64,000 nt of DNA, taken from Streptomyces sp. A1277 (GTDB lineage: Bacteria > Actinomycetota > Actinomycetes > Streptomycetales > Streptomycetaceae). Under the pieces are notes generated by a model that saw only the letters and a list, made by a program, of their open reading frames with translations, had not been told where the DNA came from and ran no database searches. Made by a program: the position numbers and the translations under genes. Numbering within the stretch: position 1 is the first letter of the stretch; the number at the start of each line of letters is the position of its first letter. The stretch is from positions 26,836 to 90,835 of the forward strand of contig NZ_SSBI01000032.1 of NCBI RefSeq assembly GCF_004795015.1, read 5' to 3'. This document shows, piece after piece, positions 33,111 to 41,647 of this stretch.

Positions 33111-33158
33111 ACGCACGAGGCGGTCTCCGTATCCACGGAGACCGCCTCGTGCGTTTTG
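33111..33158 (+). terminator. Strong terminator after tRNA-Lys copy 2
   Basis: A perfect 20-bp stem (33111-33130 with 33135-33154) closes an ATCC loop and is followed by TTTTG. It is one of the strongest hairpins in the window. Confidence 0.93.
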
Positions 33159-33181
33159 TGCTGCCCGCAGGCGTGTACGGA

Positions 33182-33228
33182 TGTTTTACACAGCCGTACT
33201 AGACAGCTGTTTTAAACAGTCGTATATT
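33182..33228 (+). promoter_or_regulatory. MFS promoter with TetR-type operator
   Basis: TAGACA (33200-33205), a 17-bp spacer and TATATT (33223-33228) form an unusually consensus-like promoter. The palindrome CTGTTT-T-AAACAG (33207-33219) fills the spacer. Two direct copies of TGTTTTA(A/C)ACAG(T/C)CGTA lie at 33182-33198 and 33208-33224. The predicted start site is next to the ATG at 33236, so the mRNA would be leaderless. A TetR-family repressor is inferred; none is coded nearby. Confidence 0.7.
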
Positions 33229-33235
33229 CCCTGTC

Positions 33236-34789
33236 ATGACGAATCCTCCGAGCACCACCGCCGCCGCATCCGGCGACCTCGCCGGCCGTCGGGAGTGGAC
33301 CGCCTTCGTGGTCCTGCTCCTCCCCCTCCTCCTGGTCTCGATGGACGTGTCCGTCCTCTTCTTCGCGATCCCGTCCATCGACCGGGACCTCGCGCCCAGC
33401 GCCACCCAGCAGCTGTGGATCTTCGATGTGTACGCCTTCGCCCTGGCCGGCCTCCTCATCACGATGGGCTCCCTCGGCGACCGCATCGGCCGCCGGAAGC
33501 TGCTGCTGATCGGGGCCCTCGCCTTCGGCGCCGCCTCGGTATGCGCCGCCTACGCCAACAGCCCGGAGATGCTGATCGCGGCCCGGGCGGTGCTCGGGAT
33601 CGGCGGGGCGACGCTGATGCCCTCGACCATCGGTCTGGTGCGCAACATGTTCCGCAACGAGCAGCAGCGCGCGAAGGCCATCGGCATCTGGTCGGGCGCC
33701 ATGGCCGGCGGGGTCGCGCTCGGTTCGGTGCTCAGCGGTGTGATGCTGGAGCACTTCTGGTGGGGCTCGGTCTTCCTGATCAACGTGCCCGCGATGGCGC
33801 TGCTGCTGGTCCTCGTCCCGCTGCTGGTGCCGGAGTTCAAGGACCCGAACCCGGGCCGCTTCGACTTCCTGAGCGTGCCGCTGTCGATGGGCGCCGTCCT
33901 GCCGGTGGTCTACGGGATCAAGGAGAGCGCCGCCCACGGACTGGACGTGCGGCGGGCCCTGATCATCGCCGCCGGGCTGGCCATCGGCTGGGTCTTCGTG
34001 CACCGGCAGCGCAGCCGGTCCGACGCGATGATCAGCCGGGAGCTGTTCCGGGGCCGCGGCTTCGGCGTCGGGATCGGGCTGAACGCCCTGGCGGCCTTCG
34101 CGATGATGGGCTCGGCCTTCTTCACCACCCAGTACCTGCAGTCGGTGCTCGGCATGAGCACGATGGAGGCCGCACTGTGGAGCCTGGCCCCGTCCCTGGC
34201 GGTGGGCGCCGCGGCACCCGTGGCGACCGCACTCGGCCAGCGGACCCAGCGGGCGTACGTCGTCTGCGGAGGCTTCGTCGTCGGGGCGGCCGGCTTCGGC
34301 CTCTTCACCCTGGCCGGGACCGACTCACTGGTCCTGCTGCTCATCGGCTCGGCCGTGATGAGCAGCGGCATCGTCGCCGTGATGGCGCTCGTCTCGGACA
34401 TGGCGATGGCCGTCAGCCCGGCGGAGAAGGCCGGCTCGGCAGCCTCGCTCCTGGAGACCGGCCAGGAGTTCGGCGGTGCGATGGGCATGGCCCTGCTGGG
34501 CGCCGTCGCCACCGCGGTCTACCGGGCGGACATCCCCGCATCGGCCCCCGAGGTGGCCCGCAAGACCCTGGCGGGCGCGCTGACCACCGGTGACGAGTCG
34601 CTGATCGCGATCGGCCGGGACGCCTTCGTGCACAGCATGCGGTACGCCGCGGTGACCGGCTCGCTGATCCTGCTGACGGGAGCCGTGCTGGCCGCGACCC
34701 TGCTGCGCCGGGCGACCCGGCCGGCACCCGCCGCCGAGGCTCCCGCGGCCGAGGCGTCGGCGCCGCCCCAGGCCCCCGCGCAGGTCTGA
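33236..34789 (+). CDS. MFS drug-efflux transporter, 14-TM DHA2 type
   Basis: A 517-aa inner-membrane pump with about 14 membrane segments. Motif A is GSLGDRIGRRKLLLIG, motif B-like ARAVLGIGGATLMPS and the antiporter motif C region SGAMAGGVALGSVLSGVMLE. DVSVLFFAIPSIDRDL matches SmvA/QacA-like proteins. It should export cationic drugs or antiseptics in exchange for protons. The C-terminal 40 residues are Ala/Pro-rich. Its tight operator-bearing promoter suggests induction by the substrate. It ends in a shared terminator with the LPMO gene. Confidence 0.88.
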   Translation: MTNPPSTTAAASGDLAGRREWTAFVVLLLPLLLVSMDVSVLFFAIPSIDRDLAPSATQQLWIFDVYAFALAGLLITMGSLGDRIGRRKLLLIGALAFGAASVCAAYANSPEMLIAARAVLGIGGATLMPSTIGLVRNMFRNEQQRAKAIGIWSGAMAGGVALGSVLSGVMLEHFWWGSVFLINVPAMALLLVLVPLLVPEFKDPNPGRFDFLSVPLSMGAVLPVVYGIKESAAHGLDVRRALIIAAGLAIGWVFVHRQRSRSDAMISRELFRGRGFGVGIGLNALAAFAMMGSAFFTTQYLQSVLGMSTMEAALWSLAPSLAVGAAAPVATALGQRTQRAYVVCGGFVVGAAGFGLFTLAGTDSLVLLLIGSAVMSSGIVAVMALVSDMAMAVSPAEKAGSAASLLETGQEFGGAMGMALLGAVATAVYRADIPASAPEVARKTLAGALTTGDESLIAIGRDAFVHSMRYAAVTGSLILLTGAVLAATLLRRATRPAPAAEAPAAEASAPPQAPAQV

Positions 34790-34820
34790 TCATGCCCTCG
34801 CCCACGACGGCGACAGGGCG

Positions 34821-34855
34821 AAGCCCGGGGTGGTGTCCCACACCACCCCGGGCTT
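34821..34855. terminator. Bidirectional terminator
   Basis: Perfect 16-bp arms AAGCCCGGGGTGGTGT and ACACCACCCCGGGCTT close a CCC loop, between the convergent MFS and LPMO genes. A T-rich stretch follows on the plus strand. Confidence 0.93.
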
Positions 34856-34929
34856 CTTCATGCTGCCCGCCGGCAGCACGTCCGCTGCGCCGTACGGGAG
34901 CCGGCGAAACGCTGTACCTGTCGGAACGG

Positions 34930-35520
34930 TCAGAACTGCACGTCGGAGCACGCGTAGAACGCGTTGGCGGTGTCCGCGACGTTCCAGACGCTCAGGATGA
35001 TGTGCTTCCCGGACTTCTGGGTGGGGATCGTGCCCTGCTGGGTCAGGGTCGCCGGGGGCTGCTTGCCGCCGTAGGGGACCGTCATGAACGGCTGCGGCTC
35101 CAGGTCGGAACGCTTGAGCGGCTTGGTGGGGTCCCAGCCGTCCTTGGTGATGTAGTAGCGGAAGTCCGACGTGGCGTGCCGGGCGGTGAACTGCCAGCGG
35201 AAGCTGAAGCCCTGACCGGCCGTCACCTTGGTGGCGGGCCAGTTGCCGCCGCGCGGGTCGTCGAGCTGGGCGAACTCGCCGTGACCGCCGGAGCAGATCT
35301 TCCCGTCGGCCGGACCGGCCGCGGGGAAGCCCTTGGGGCCCTCGACGCTCTGCGGCTCCCACTGGATGTTGCCGCAGCCCGTCACCGTGCCGTTGGCACA
35401 CAGCTTCTGACGGCTGATCGGGTTGTCCGTGTAGCCGTGGCTGCTGGCGCTGCTGGTCGCGAACATCGAGACGCCCGCTACCGCGAGGCCCACCAGGGCC
35501 GCACTTGCCTTCATACGCAT
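34930..35520 (-). CDS. Secreted lytic polysaccharide monooxygenase, AA10
   Basis: 196 residues. Signal peptide MRMKASAALVGLAVAGVSMFATSSASS is followed by mature N-terminal HGYTDNPISRQKLC. The first His and the second His of FTARHATSDFRYYITKDGWDP form the copper brace. The C-terminus HIILSVWNVADTANAFYACSDVQF is typical of AA10 chitin-active enzymes. It has no extra carbohydrate-binding module. The ATG at 35518-35520 has a GGAG site. It is near cslA-glxA; in S. coelicolor the equivalent neighbourhood works on the hyphal-tip glycan. The promoter has DasR-like sites, linking it to chitin/GlcNAc control. Confidence 0.93.
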   Translation of the reverse strand: MRMKASAALVGLAVAGVSMFATSSASSHGYTDNPISRQKLCANGTVTGCGNIQWEPQSVEGPKGFPAAGPADGKICSGGHGEFAQLDDPRGGNWPATKVTAGQGFSFRWQFTARHATSDFRYYITKDGWDPTKPLKRSDLEPQPFMTVPYGGKQPPATLTQQGTIPTQKSGKHIILSVWNVADTANAFYACSDVQF

Positions 35521-35588
35521 TGCTGTCGCTCCTCGGATGCGTGGGGGGAGGGGGGATTCCATGAGCATTGCTGTGCGCGCGGGTGCTG

Positions 35589-35640
35589 CGGTCTAGACCA
35601 AGCCCTAGATTATTGACGCGGCGTGAACATGTCCAGACCA
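35589..35640 (-). promoter_or_regulatory. LPMO promoter with DasR-type (dre) and second chitin-type box
   Basis: On the minus strand TGGACA (35630-35635) and TAATCT (35607-35612) are 17 bp apart. CGGTCTAGACCA at 35589-35600 matches 11 of 12 bases of TGGTCTAGACCA, the core of the DasR site, and lies at the predicted start of transcription. GTCCAGACCA at 35631-35640 is a second related box over the -35. This is the arrangement of direct repeats known from Streptomyces chitinase promoters. Confidence 0.75.
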
Positions 35641-35686
35641 ATGAGCGCGGGATTCCGGTTGCCCCGAAAGCTCCCCCCACGCGTCG

Positions 35687-37771
35687 TCAGGCGCCGTCAC
35701 CCCCGGCCCGCCCGGTGTAGAAGGCCACCGTCAAGTCCTTGACCAGCGACTTGCGTTCGTAGTCGTCCAGCTCCACGAGGCCCCGGGCGGTCAGCCGGTT
35801 CACGGTGTCGTCCACCGCGTCCACGACCGAGGTCAGGACGCTGTCCCGGTGCTTGGCGTCGATGGCCGCGATCCGGCACCGCTGCATCGCGGCCGCCACC
35901 TCCGGCGCGTACTCGATGCCGGTCGGCTGGGCGGAGTACACCTCGACGCCGACCGGTTCGCAGTCCGCCTTCAGCATCCGCGTCAGCGCGTCGCCGACCG
36001 CCTCCGCGTTGCGCAGGGTGTGCGCGTCCTCGTGGAAGGCGTCGGCGGGCAGCTGGGACAGGACCCGGGCCATCGCCGCCTCGACCTGCTCGCGCAGGTA
36101 CTCCTCGTGGTCCTCGATCCCGAGCACCGCCCGCACGGTGTCCTTGACCCGCCACACGACCAGGACGACGACCCGCAGCGCCGTGCCGTTCGCGTCCACC
36201 GCGGGCAGCGGCTCGCTGCGCCAGTGCCGCAGCCGTACGTCGACCCGGCGGCGCAGCAGCAGCGGGCTGACCCACATCAGCCCGGTCCGCCGCACGCTGC
36301 CCCGGTACTGGCCGAAGAGCGTGAGCACCCACGCGTACCCGACCCGGCCCCGGCTCAGGCCGCCGAGCGCGAACAGCACCACGGTCGCCAAGGCCGCGAG
36401 CGCCGCCCAGGCGCCCGTGCCGAGCCCGTCGTACGGGCGCGGGCCGAGTCCGACCCGGGCGGGCAGCGCGTCCGGCACCGCGCCCGTCCACCACAGGACG
36501 CCGGCGGCCGCCGCGATCCCGCCGAAGCCGGTGAGCAGCGCGGCCCAGCCGGGCAGCGCGGGGCCCGGGCGTTCGTGCAGCCGGGGGTCGGCGTCGGGCG
36601 AGGGCCGGGTGGGGGGCCGCACCTGCGGCGTCCTCGGCACCGGCGGCCGCCGCACCCCGGCCCCTGGCTCGCCGCCGCCCGGCCGCCGTACGACGCTCCC
36701 GGGCACGGCGGCGGCGTCCGCCCCGGCCCGCTGCTCCTCGCGGAAGAGCAGGTGCACGGGGATGGTGGCGGTGCGCTCGTTGGCGATGACCGCCTGGTGC
36801 CGGCCGGTGTCCCAGCCCGATTCGGTACGCGGCCCGGCGTCGGGCCCCGGTACGCGGGCACCGGCGGCGGTCTCCTTCCCGGCGTCCGCCCCGACCCCGG
36901 TCCCGGCTCCGGTCCCGGCCCCGGCTCCCGCCCCGGCTCCGGCACCCGCCCCGGCCCCGGCTCCGGTCCCGGCCCCGGCGAGGACGAGGACGGGCTCGGG
37001 GGCGGGGGTCTCGGCGACGGGCTTCTCGGGGGCGGGGGCCCCCGGTGCGGCCGCGGTCACCGCCTCGCCCCTTTCGACGGCAGCCTGCTCCTCGGCCTCG
37101 GGCACCGACACCGAGGCCGAGGCCGCACCGAGCGGCCCCCTGCGGTCGTCCTCGCCCGGCACGAGATCGAGCACCAGATCCACGACGGAGTCGGCCCCGG
37201 CCCCGGCCTCGGAACGGTCCCCGGCCTCCGCGCCCGTATCCGCACCGGCCACCGCACCCGCATCCGCACCCGCACCCGCACCAGGGCGCGCCCCGGCGTC
37301 CACCGGCTCGCCCTCGTCACCCGGCACCTCGACCACCACCTCGCCCCCGGCGGGCACCGACACCGAGACCGGCCCGAAGACCGGAGGCGGCACGGGTCCG
37401 GAGTCCGCGGCCGGCACCGCGTCCCGCACCACACCCGAACCCGGCACCGCGTCCCGCACCACGCCCGAACCCGGCACCGCGTCCCGCACCACACCCGAAC
37501 CCGGCACCGCGTCCCGCACCACACCCGAACCCGGCACCGCGTCCCGCACCGGCAGCCCGTCCGCAACCAGCTCCGGCTCTTCCACCGCCCCCGGCGCCCC
37601 CGCCTCCCCCAGCGCGGCCCGCTCCCCCGCCGCCGCCCAGGCGTCCGTGACGCTGCCGGCTCCGCCCGGGCCGACCCATGCCCGTACCGGGACCGTCCCG
37701 TATCTCTCCTCCCCGTACTCCGGCTCCTGCCCGTACTCCGGGTTCCCGGAGCTGTCCGACGTGGATCGCAT
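35687..37771 (-). CDS. SPFH/Band-7 domain membrane protein with long disordered head
   Basis: 694 residues from ATG 37769-37771 (GGAGG, 5 nt spacing). Residues 1-430 are low-complexity Ala/Gly/Pro/Val/Glu, with four VRDAVPGSG copies, a Gly-Ala run of about 25, and acidic stretches. Two membrane segments follow (AALLTGFGGIAAAAGVLWW, AALAALATVVLFALGGL), then an SPFH domain (LMWVSPLLLRRRVDVRLRHW, ALRVVVLVVWRVKDTVRAVL, REQVEAAMARVLSQLPADAF, DCEPVGVEVYSAQPTGI) like prohibitin/flotillin. It probably forms membrane microdomain scaffolds. It lies 28 bp after the upstream peptidoglycan gene on the same strand. The function of the head is unknown. Confidence 0.85.
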   Translation of the reverse strand: MRSTSDSSGNPEYGQEPEYGEERYGTVPVRAWVGPGGAGSVTDAWAAAGERAALGEAGAPGAVEEPELVADGLPVRDAVPGSGVVRDAVPGSGVVRDAVPGSGVVRDAVPGSGVVRDAVPAADSGPVPPPVFGPVSVSVPAGGEVVVEVPGDEGEPVDAGARPGAGAGADAGAVAGADTGAEAGDRSEAGAGADSVVDLVLDLVPGEDDRRGPLGAASASVSVPEAEEQAAVERGEAVTAAAPGAPAPEKPVAETPAPEPVLVLAGAGTGAGAGAGAGAGAGAGAGTGAGTGVGADAGKETAAGARVPGPDAGPRTESGWDTGRHQAVIANERTATIPVHLLFREEQRAGADAAAVPGSVVRRPGGGEPGAGVRRPPVPRTPQVRPPTRPSPDADPRLHERPGPALPGWAALLTGFGGIAAAAGVLWWTGAVPDALPARVGLGPRPYDGLGTGAWAALAALATVVLFALGGLSRGRVGYAWVLTLFGQYRGSVRRTGLMWVSPLLLRRRVDVRLRHWRSEPLPAVDANGTALRVVVLVVWRVKDTVRAVLGIEDHEEYLREQVEAAMARVLSQLPADAFHEDAHTLRNAEAVGDALTRMLKADCEPVGVEVYSAQPTGIEYAPEVAAAMQRCRIAAIDAKHRDSVLTSVVDAVDDTVNRLTARGLVELDDYERKSLVKDLTVAFYTGRAGGDGA
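37428..37546 (-). repeat. Four 27-bp coding repeats (VRDAVPGSG)
   Basis: The unit GGCACCGCGTCCCGCACC plus ACRCCCGAACCC is repeated four times with almost no change, giving Val-Arg-Asp-Ala-Val-Pro-Gly-Ser-Gly repeats in the SPFH protein head. Confidence 0.9.
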
Positions 37772-37799
37772 TACCGCCTCCGTCATGTGCGTCGTCGTG

Positions 37800-39116
37800 T
37801 CACGCGAAGAGTCGCCGCCAGGTCTCCGGGCCCGGATAGCCGTCGGCCTCCGCGCCCCGCCAGCCCTGGGCCTTCTGGAAGACCTCGACATTGCGCCGGT
37901 CCGCCTCGGTCCACCGAGGGTCGGGGCCCGACAGGTAGTACGTGCCGTATCCCTTCTTCACCAACTGTCTGCCGAGCCTGTCGACATGGGTGTTGGACCG
38001 ACCCGGCCGGAAATAGCCCCGCCCCGGGAAGGCCGGGACCCCCGCCGGGCCCTTCCGGCCGCTCGCGGCGGGGATGTCGTGGCCGGTTCCTTTCACCAGC
38101 AGCTCCCAGGTGTCGGGGCCGGGGATGCCGTCGGCCTCGGTGCCCTTCCAGCCCTGGGCCTGCTGGAACGCCTGGGTGGCCTTCCGGTCGGCGTCGGTCC
38201 ACACCGGGTCGGGGCCGACCTCGTAGAAGCGCTTGCCGCCCCGGGCGACGAGCATCGTGCCGAGCCGGGTGACGTACGCGTTGTTCGCGCCGGGGCCGAA
38301 CTTCGCCGCGCCGGGGAACGGGGTGGTGGCGGCCTCGCTGCCGGAGTTCCCCGAGGTCAGCCCCTTGTAGCGGTAGGCGACGTAGCTGCCCGAGTTGGTC
38401 CAGTAGGCCATGGGCGTCGTCTGCTTGCGGGTGTGCGGCTTGGTCTGCTCGTACGCCGTGTACGAGGTGTGGGTGTAGTCGGTCCAGCCGCCGAAGATCG
38501 TGACGTGGGAGCCCTTCGCGGGGTCGGCCGGATTGTGGAAGAGCAGGATGTCGCCGGGCTGGAGTTCCTCGCGGGGGATGCGCGTGCCGTACGCGGCGAG
38601 GCTGCCGGTCCACTCGTTGTCCGCCAGGTTCCAGGCCATCGACACATAGCCGGAGCAGTCCTGCCGGTACCCGTCCGACCAGTACTTCTCCATGCTGTAC
38701 GGGACCTGGGCGGTGACCCACTCCTTCGCGCGGTCGATGATGTCGGCCCGGGTCGTCGGGCGCGGCACGGGCGCGGCCGACGCCTGGGCCGCCGGTGCTC
38801 CCTGGGCGCCGGCCCCCCGCAGCGGACCCGGGGCGCCCTGGGGGCTGTCCGGCAGCGGTCCCGCCAGGTCGGTCAGCGCCCCCGAGCCGGGCACCGGGGC
38901 CGGGTCGGCGAACGCTCCGGCGGACTCCGCCACGCCGGCGCCCAGCACCACACCGGCCGTGGTGACCAGCACCACCGCGCGCCGCGCGCCGTGTGCGGCC
39001 GGATTCCCCCCGTACCGCGTGGGCAGGCCCCCGGCGGCGGAGCGGCGCTGGGCGGCGCAGCCCGGGCAGGGGCAGTCGATGGCGGGTACGTACTCCTCGA
39101 AGGCCGGCACAGTCAT
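37800..39116 (-). CDS. Peptidoglycan-binding NlpC/P60-like cell-wall protein
   Basis: 438 residues. The N-terminal segment has a CPCPGCAAQRR motif and then a hydrophobic stretch VVLVTTAGVVLGAGVAESAGAFA acting as a signal peptide or anchor. A Pro/Ala linker leads to a CHAP/NlpC-like domain with DCSGYVSMAWNLAD (Cys), SHVTIFGGW (His) and LQPGDILLFHNP. Two peptidoglycan-binding-1-like modules follow (WTDADRKATQAFQQAQGWKGTEADG..PGPDTWELL and WTEADRRNVEVFQKAQGWRGAEADG..PGPETWRRL). It may cleave peptide cross-bridges at the envelope. The ATG has GGAGGG. It is in tandem with the SPFH gene. Confidence 0.82.
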   Translation of the reverse strand: MTVPAFEEYVPAIDCPCPGCAAQRRSAAGGLPTRYGGNPAAHGARRAVVLVTTAGVVLGAGVAESAGAFADPAPVPGSGALTDLAGPLPDSPQGAPGPLRGAGAQGAPAAQASAAPVPRPTTRADIIDRAKEWVTAQVPYSMEKYWSDGYRQDCSGYVSMAWNLADNEWTGSLAAYGTRIPREELQPGDILLFHNPADPAKGSHVTIFGGWTDYTHTSYTAYEQTKPHTRKQTTPMAYWTNSGSYVAYRYKGLTSGNSGSEAATTPFPGAAKFGPGANNAYVTRLGTMLVARGGKRFYEVGPDPVWTDADRKATQAFQQAQGWKGTEADGIPGPDTWELLVKGTGHDIPAASGRKGPAGVPAFPGRGYFRPGRSNTHVDRLGRQLVKKGYGTYYLSGPDPRWTEADRRNVEVFQKAQGWRGAEADGYPGPETWRRLFA

Positions 39117-39299
39117 GCGATTCCCTCCGCAGTCGTCAAGATCTTTGGGCGCATCTGCACGGGCGTCAGTGTTGCAACTGTCCTGACATACCGTATTTTG
39201 ACGGACAGAAGCGAAAAAACGACCATCCGACAGGCCGTGAGCGAGAGGAAATGGTCAGGAGCACCACTCGGGATCGGGTAAAGTTCTCCAGGTCAGCAG

Positions 39300-39373
39300 G
39301 CGCCGCTAGCTCAGTTGGTTAGAGCAGCTGACTCTTAATCAGCGGGTCCGGGGTTCGAGTCCCTGGCGGCGCA
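39300..39373 (+). tRNA. tRNA-Lys (CTT), copy 3
   Basis: Identical 74 nt to the other two copies, again preceded by GTCAGCAG. The anticodon is CTT. Confidence 0.97.
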
Positions 39374-39381
39374 CGCACAGT

Positions 39382-39415
39382 CAAGGCCCTCTCACTCCGC
39401 GTGAGGGGGCCTTGT
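39382..39415 (+). terminator. Terminator after tRNA-Lys copy 3
   Basis: CAAGGCCCTCTCAC pairs with GTGAGGGGGCCTTG (one G-T) with a short TCCGC loop; it is followed by TCCGTTT. Confidence 0.85.
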
Positions 39416-39631
39416 CCGTTTCCGGACACCGTCACCGATCGCGTCGTCGTGTCCAGCAGTCGGGACACCGGAGGATTCCGGCCATGGCCGCCGACGGACG
39501 GGGCCCTTGTACGGCACCGGAGTCGAGCAGGCATCATGCTCTGAGCCCGTCGGCCGCGCTTCAGGGGGAGACGCGGCCGACGAAACGACCGAGCGACCAC
39601 GCAGCCCCGCCTGCGTGCAGGGGGACGACCC

Positions 39632-41647
39632 ATGACGTCGACGCCGCCGGGTGACCGGCAGGACAACGACCCTTCCCGGACCGCGCAGCTGCGCATACCC
39701 CGGCAGCACGACGACCCGTCCCGGACCACGCAGCTGCGCATACCCCGGCAGCACGACGACCCGTCCCGGACCACGCAGCTGCGCGTCCTCGGGCCGCTGC
39801 GCCCCGGAGGCCACCGCCGCCGGCAGCCCAAGCCGCTGCCCCGGTACGACTACGAGCACTACAGCCGCCTCGCCGGGCCACTGACCCAGCCCGATCCGGC
39901 CGAGCCGTACACCGTGAAGTACCGCTCGCTGCTCTCCCAGGAGCCGCACCGCGTGCGTGCCGCGCTCCTGCTGGGCGCGGCCCCGCTCGTCTCGCTCGGC
40001 CTCTTCGTCTGGCTGATGCAGCCCGGGCACTGGACGCAGCGCGACCCGAACCTCAAGAACGACACGCTGCTGGTCCTGGACGTCGTGATGCTGGTCTCGA
40101 TCGGCCTGATCGAGCTGTTCCGCACGATGAACGTCCTGTCGAACGCGCACGCCACGCTGGTCGCCCGCGACCCGGTCCCGGTGGTCCCGGAGAACGGCAC
40201 CCGGGTCGCCTTCCTCACCTCCTTCGTCCCGGGCAAGGAGCCCCTGGAGATGGTGACGAAGACCCTGGAGGCCGCCGTCCGCATCCGCCACCGCGGGCTC
40301 ATGCACGTCTGGCTGCTCGACGAGGGCGACGACCCAGTGGTGAAGGAGGTCTGCCGGCGGCTCGGCGTCCACCACTTCTCCCGCAAGGGCGTGGCGCGCT
40401 GGAACCAGGCCGAGGGCCCGCACCGCGCCAAGACCAAGCACGGCAACTACAACGCCTGGCTCGACGCGCACGGCGACGCGTACGACTTCTTCGCCTCGGT
40501 CGACACCGACCACGTGCCCATGCCCAACTACCTGGAGCGGATGCTCGGCTACTTCCGCGACCCGGACGTCGGCTTCGTCATCGGCCCGCAGGTCTACGGC
40601 AACTACGACACCTTCGTCACCAAGGCCGCCGAGTCGCAGCAGTTCCTCTTCCACGCGCTGATCCAGCGCGCGGGCAACCGGTACGGCGCCCCGATGTTCG
40701 TCGGCACCAGCAACGCGGTGCGGATCTCGGCCCTCAAGCAGATCGGCGGCCTGTACGACTCGATCACCGAGGACATGGCGACCGGCTTCGAGATCCACCG
40801 CGCCCGCAATCCGCGCACCGGCCGCAAGTGGCGCTCCGTGTACACCCCGGACGTGCTGGCCGTGGGCGAGGGGCCCACCGCGTGGACGGACTTCTTCACC
40901 CAGCAGCTGCGCTGGTCGCGCGGCACGTACGAGACGATCCTCAAGCAGTACTGGAAGGGCTTCGGCTCACTGCCCGCGGGCAAGCTCTTCAACTACACCA
41001 TGATGATCATCTTCTACCCGATGTCCGCCATGAACTGGATACTCGCGGCCCTGAGTTGCGCGCTGTTCCTGGGCATGGGCGCCTCGGGCGTGCAGATCGA
41101 CCCGACGGTCTGGATGATGCTCTACGGCAACGCCTCCGCGCTCCAGATCGGCCTGTACGTCTGGAACCGCCGGCACAACGTCTCGCCGCACGAGCCCGAG
41201 GGCTCCGGCGGCCTGGCCGGCATGGTGATGTCCGCGCTCTCCGCCCCCGTCTACGCGCGCTCCCTGATGGACGCCGTGCTGCGCCGCAAGAGCTCCTTCG
41301 TGGTGACGCCCAAGGGCGACTCCTCCAGCCCGGACACCCTGTTCGGCACGTTCCGCATCCACCTCTTCTTCATCGCGGTCTTCGGCGGCTCCATCACGGC
41401 CTCGTACGTGCTCGGCCACAGCCACCCGGCGATGGTCACCTGGGCCTCGCTCGCCCTGCTGATCACGGCGGCCCCGGTCATCGGCTGGCAGTACACCGTG
41501 CGCGCGGAGAAGAAGAGGCGCCGTGCGGGCCCGCCGCCACCCGCGGCGCCTCCGCAGCCGCGGCAGGAGCCGCAGCCACGGGCCCGGGTCCACCGGGCCG
41601 GCAACGAAGAGACCATGCAGATCGCCCTGGGGGGTCGTAAGAAATGA
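39632..41647 (+). CDS. cslA: Cellulose-synthase-like glycosyltransferase CslA
   Basis: A 671-aa processive GT2 enzyme. The N-terminus carries nearly three 15-residue repeats (HDDPSRTTQLRIPRQ). Two membrane segments (near 115 and 145) precede the catalytic region: HVWLLDEGDDP (first Asp), SVDTDHVPMPNYL (D-x-D), SITEDMATGFEI (TED) and QQLRWSRGTYETI (Q-x-x-R-W). About five membrane helices follow. It polymerises a beta-glucan-like glycan at hyphal tips from a nucleotide sugar. It is coupled to glxA by ATGA. No PilZ domain is seen. The ATG follows CAGGGGGACG. Confidence 0.93.
   Translation: MTSTPPGDRQDNDPSRTAQLRIPRQHDDPSRTTQLRIPRQHDDPSRTTQLRVLGPLRPGGHRRRQPKPLPRYDYEHYSRLAGPLTQPDPAEPYTVKYRSLLSQEPHRVRAALLLGAAPLVSLGLFVWLMQPGHWTQRDPNLKNDTLLVLDVVMLVSIGLIELFRTMNVLSNAHATLVARDPVPVVPENGTRVAFLTSFVPGKEPLEMVTKTLEAAVRIRHRGLMHVWLLDEGDDPVVKEVCRRLGVHHFSRKGVARWNQAEGPHRAKTKHGNYNAWLDAHGDAYDFFASVDTDHVPMPNYLERMLGYFRDPDVGFVIGPQVYGNYDTFVTKAAESQQFLFHALIQRAGNRYGAPMFVGTSNAVRISALKQIGGLYDSITEDMATGFEIHRARNPRTGRKWRSVYTPDVLAVGEGPTAWTDFFTQQLRWSRGTYETILKQYWKGFGSLPAGKLFNYTMMIIFYPMSAMNWILAALSCALFLGMGASGVQIDPTVWMMLYGNASALQIGLYVWNRRHNVSPHEPEGSGGLAGMVMSALSAPVYARSLMDAVLRRKSSFVVTPKGDSSSPDTLFGTFRIHLFFIAVFGGSITASYVLGHSHPAMVTWASLALLITAAPVIGWQYTVRAEKKRRRAGPPPPAAPPQPRQEPQPRARVHRAGNEETMQIALGGRKK
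39668..39783 (+). repeat. 45-bp coding repeats at the cslA start
   Basis: Units beginning GACCC(T/G)TCCCGGACC at 39668, 39713 and 39758, the last incomplete. They code the Asp-Pro-Ser-Arg-Thr repeats before the first membrane segment. Confidence 0.9.

Noticed and set aside
35805..39281. An 1,158-codon open frame on the plus strand rich in Pro/Thr
   Set aside because: It is antisense to the SPFH and cell-wall genes, which have ribosome sites and recognisable domains. Long antisense frames are normal at this G+C content.
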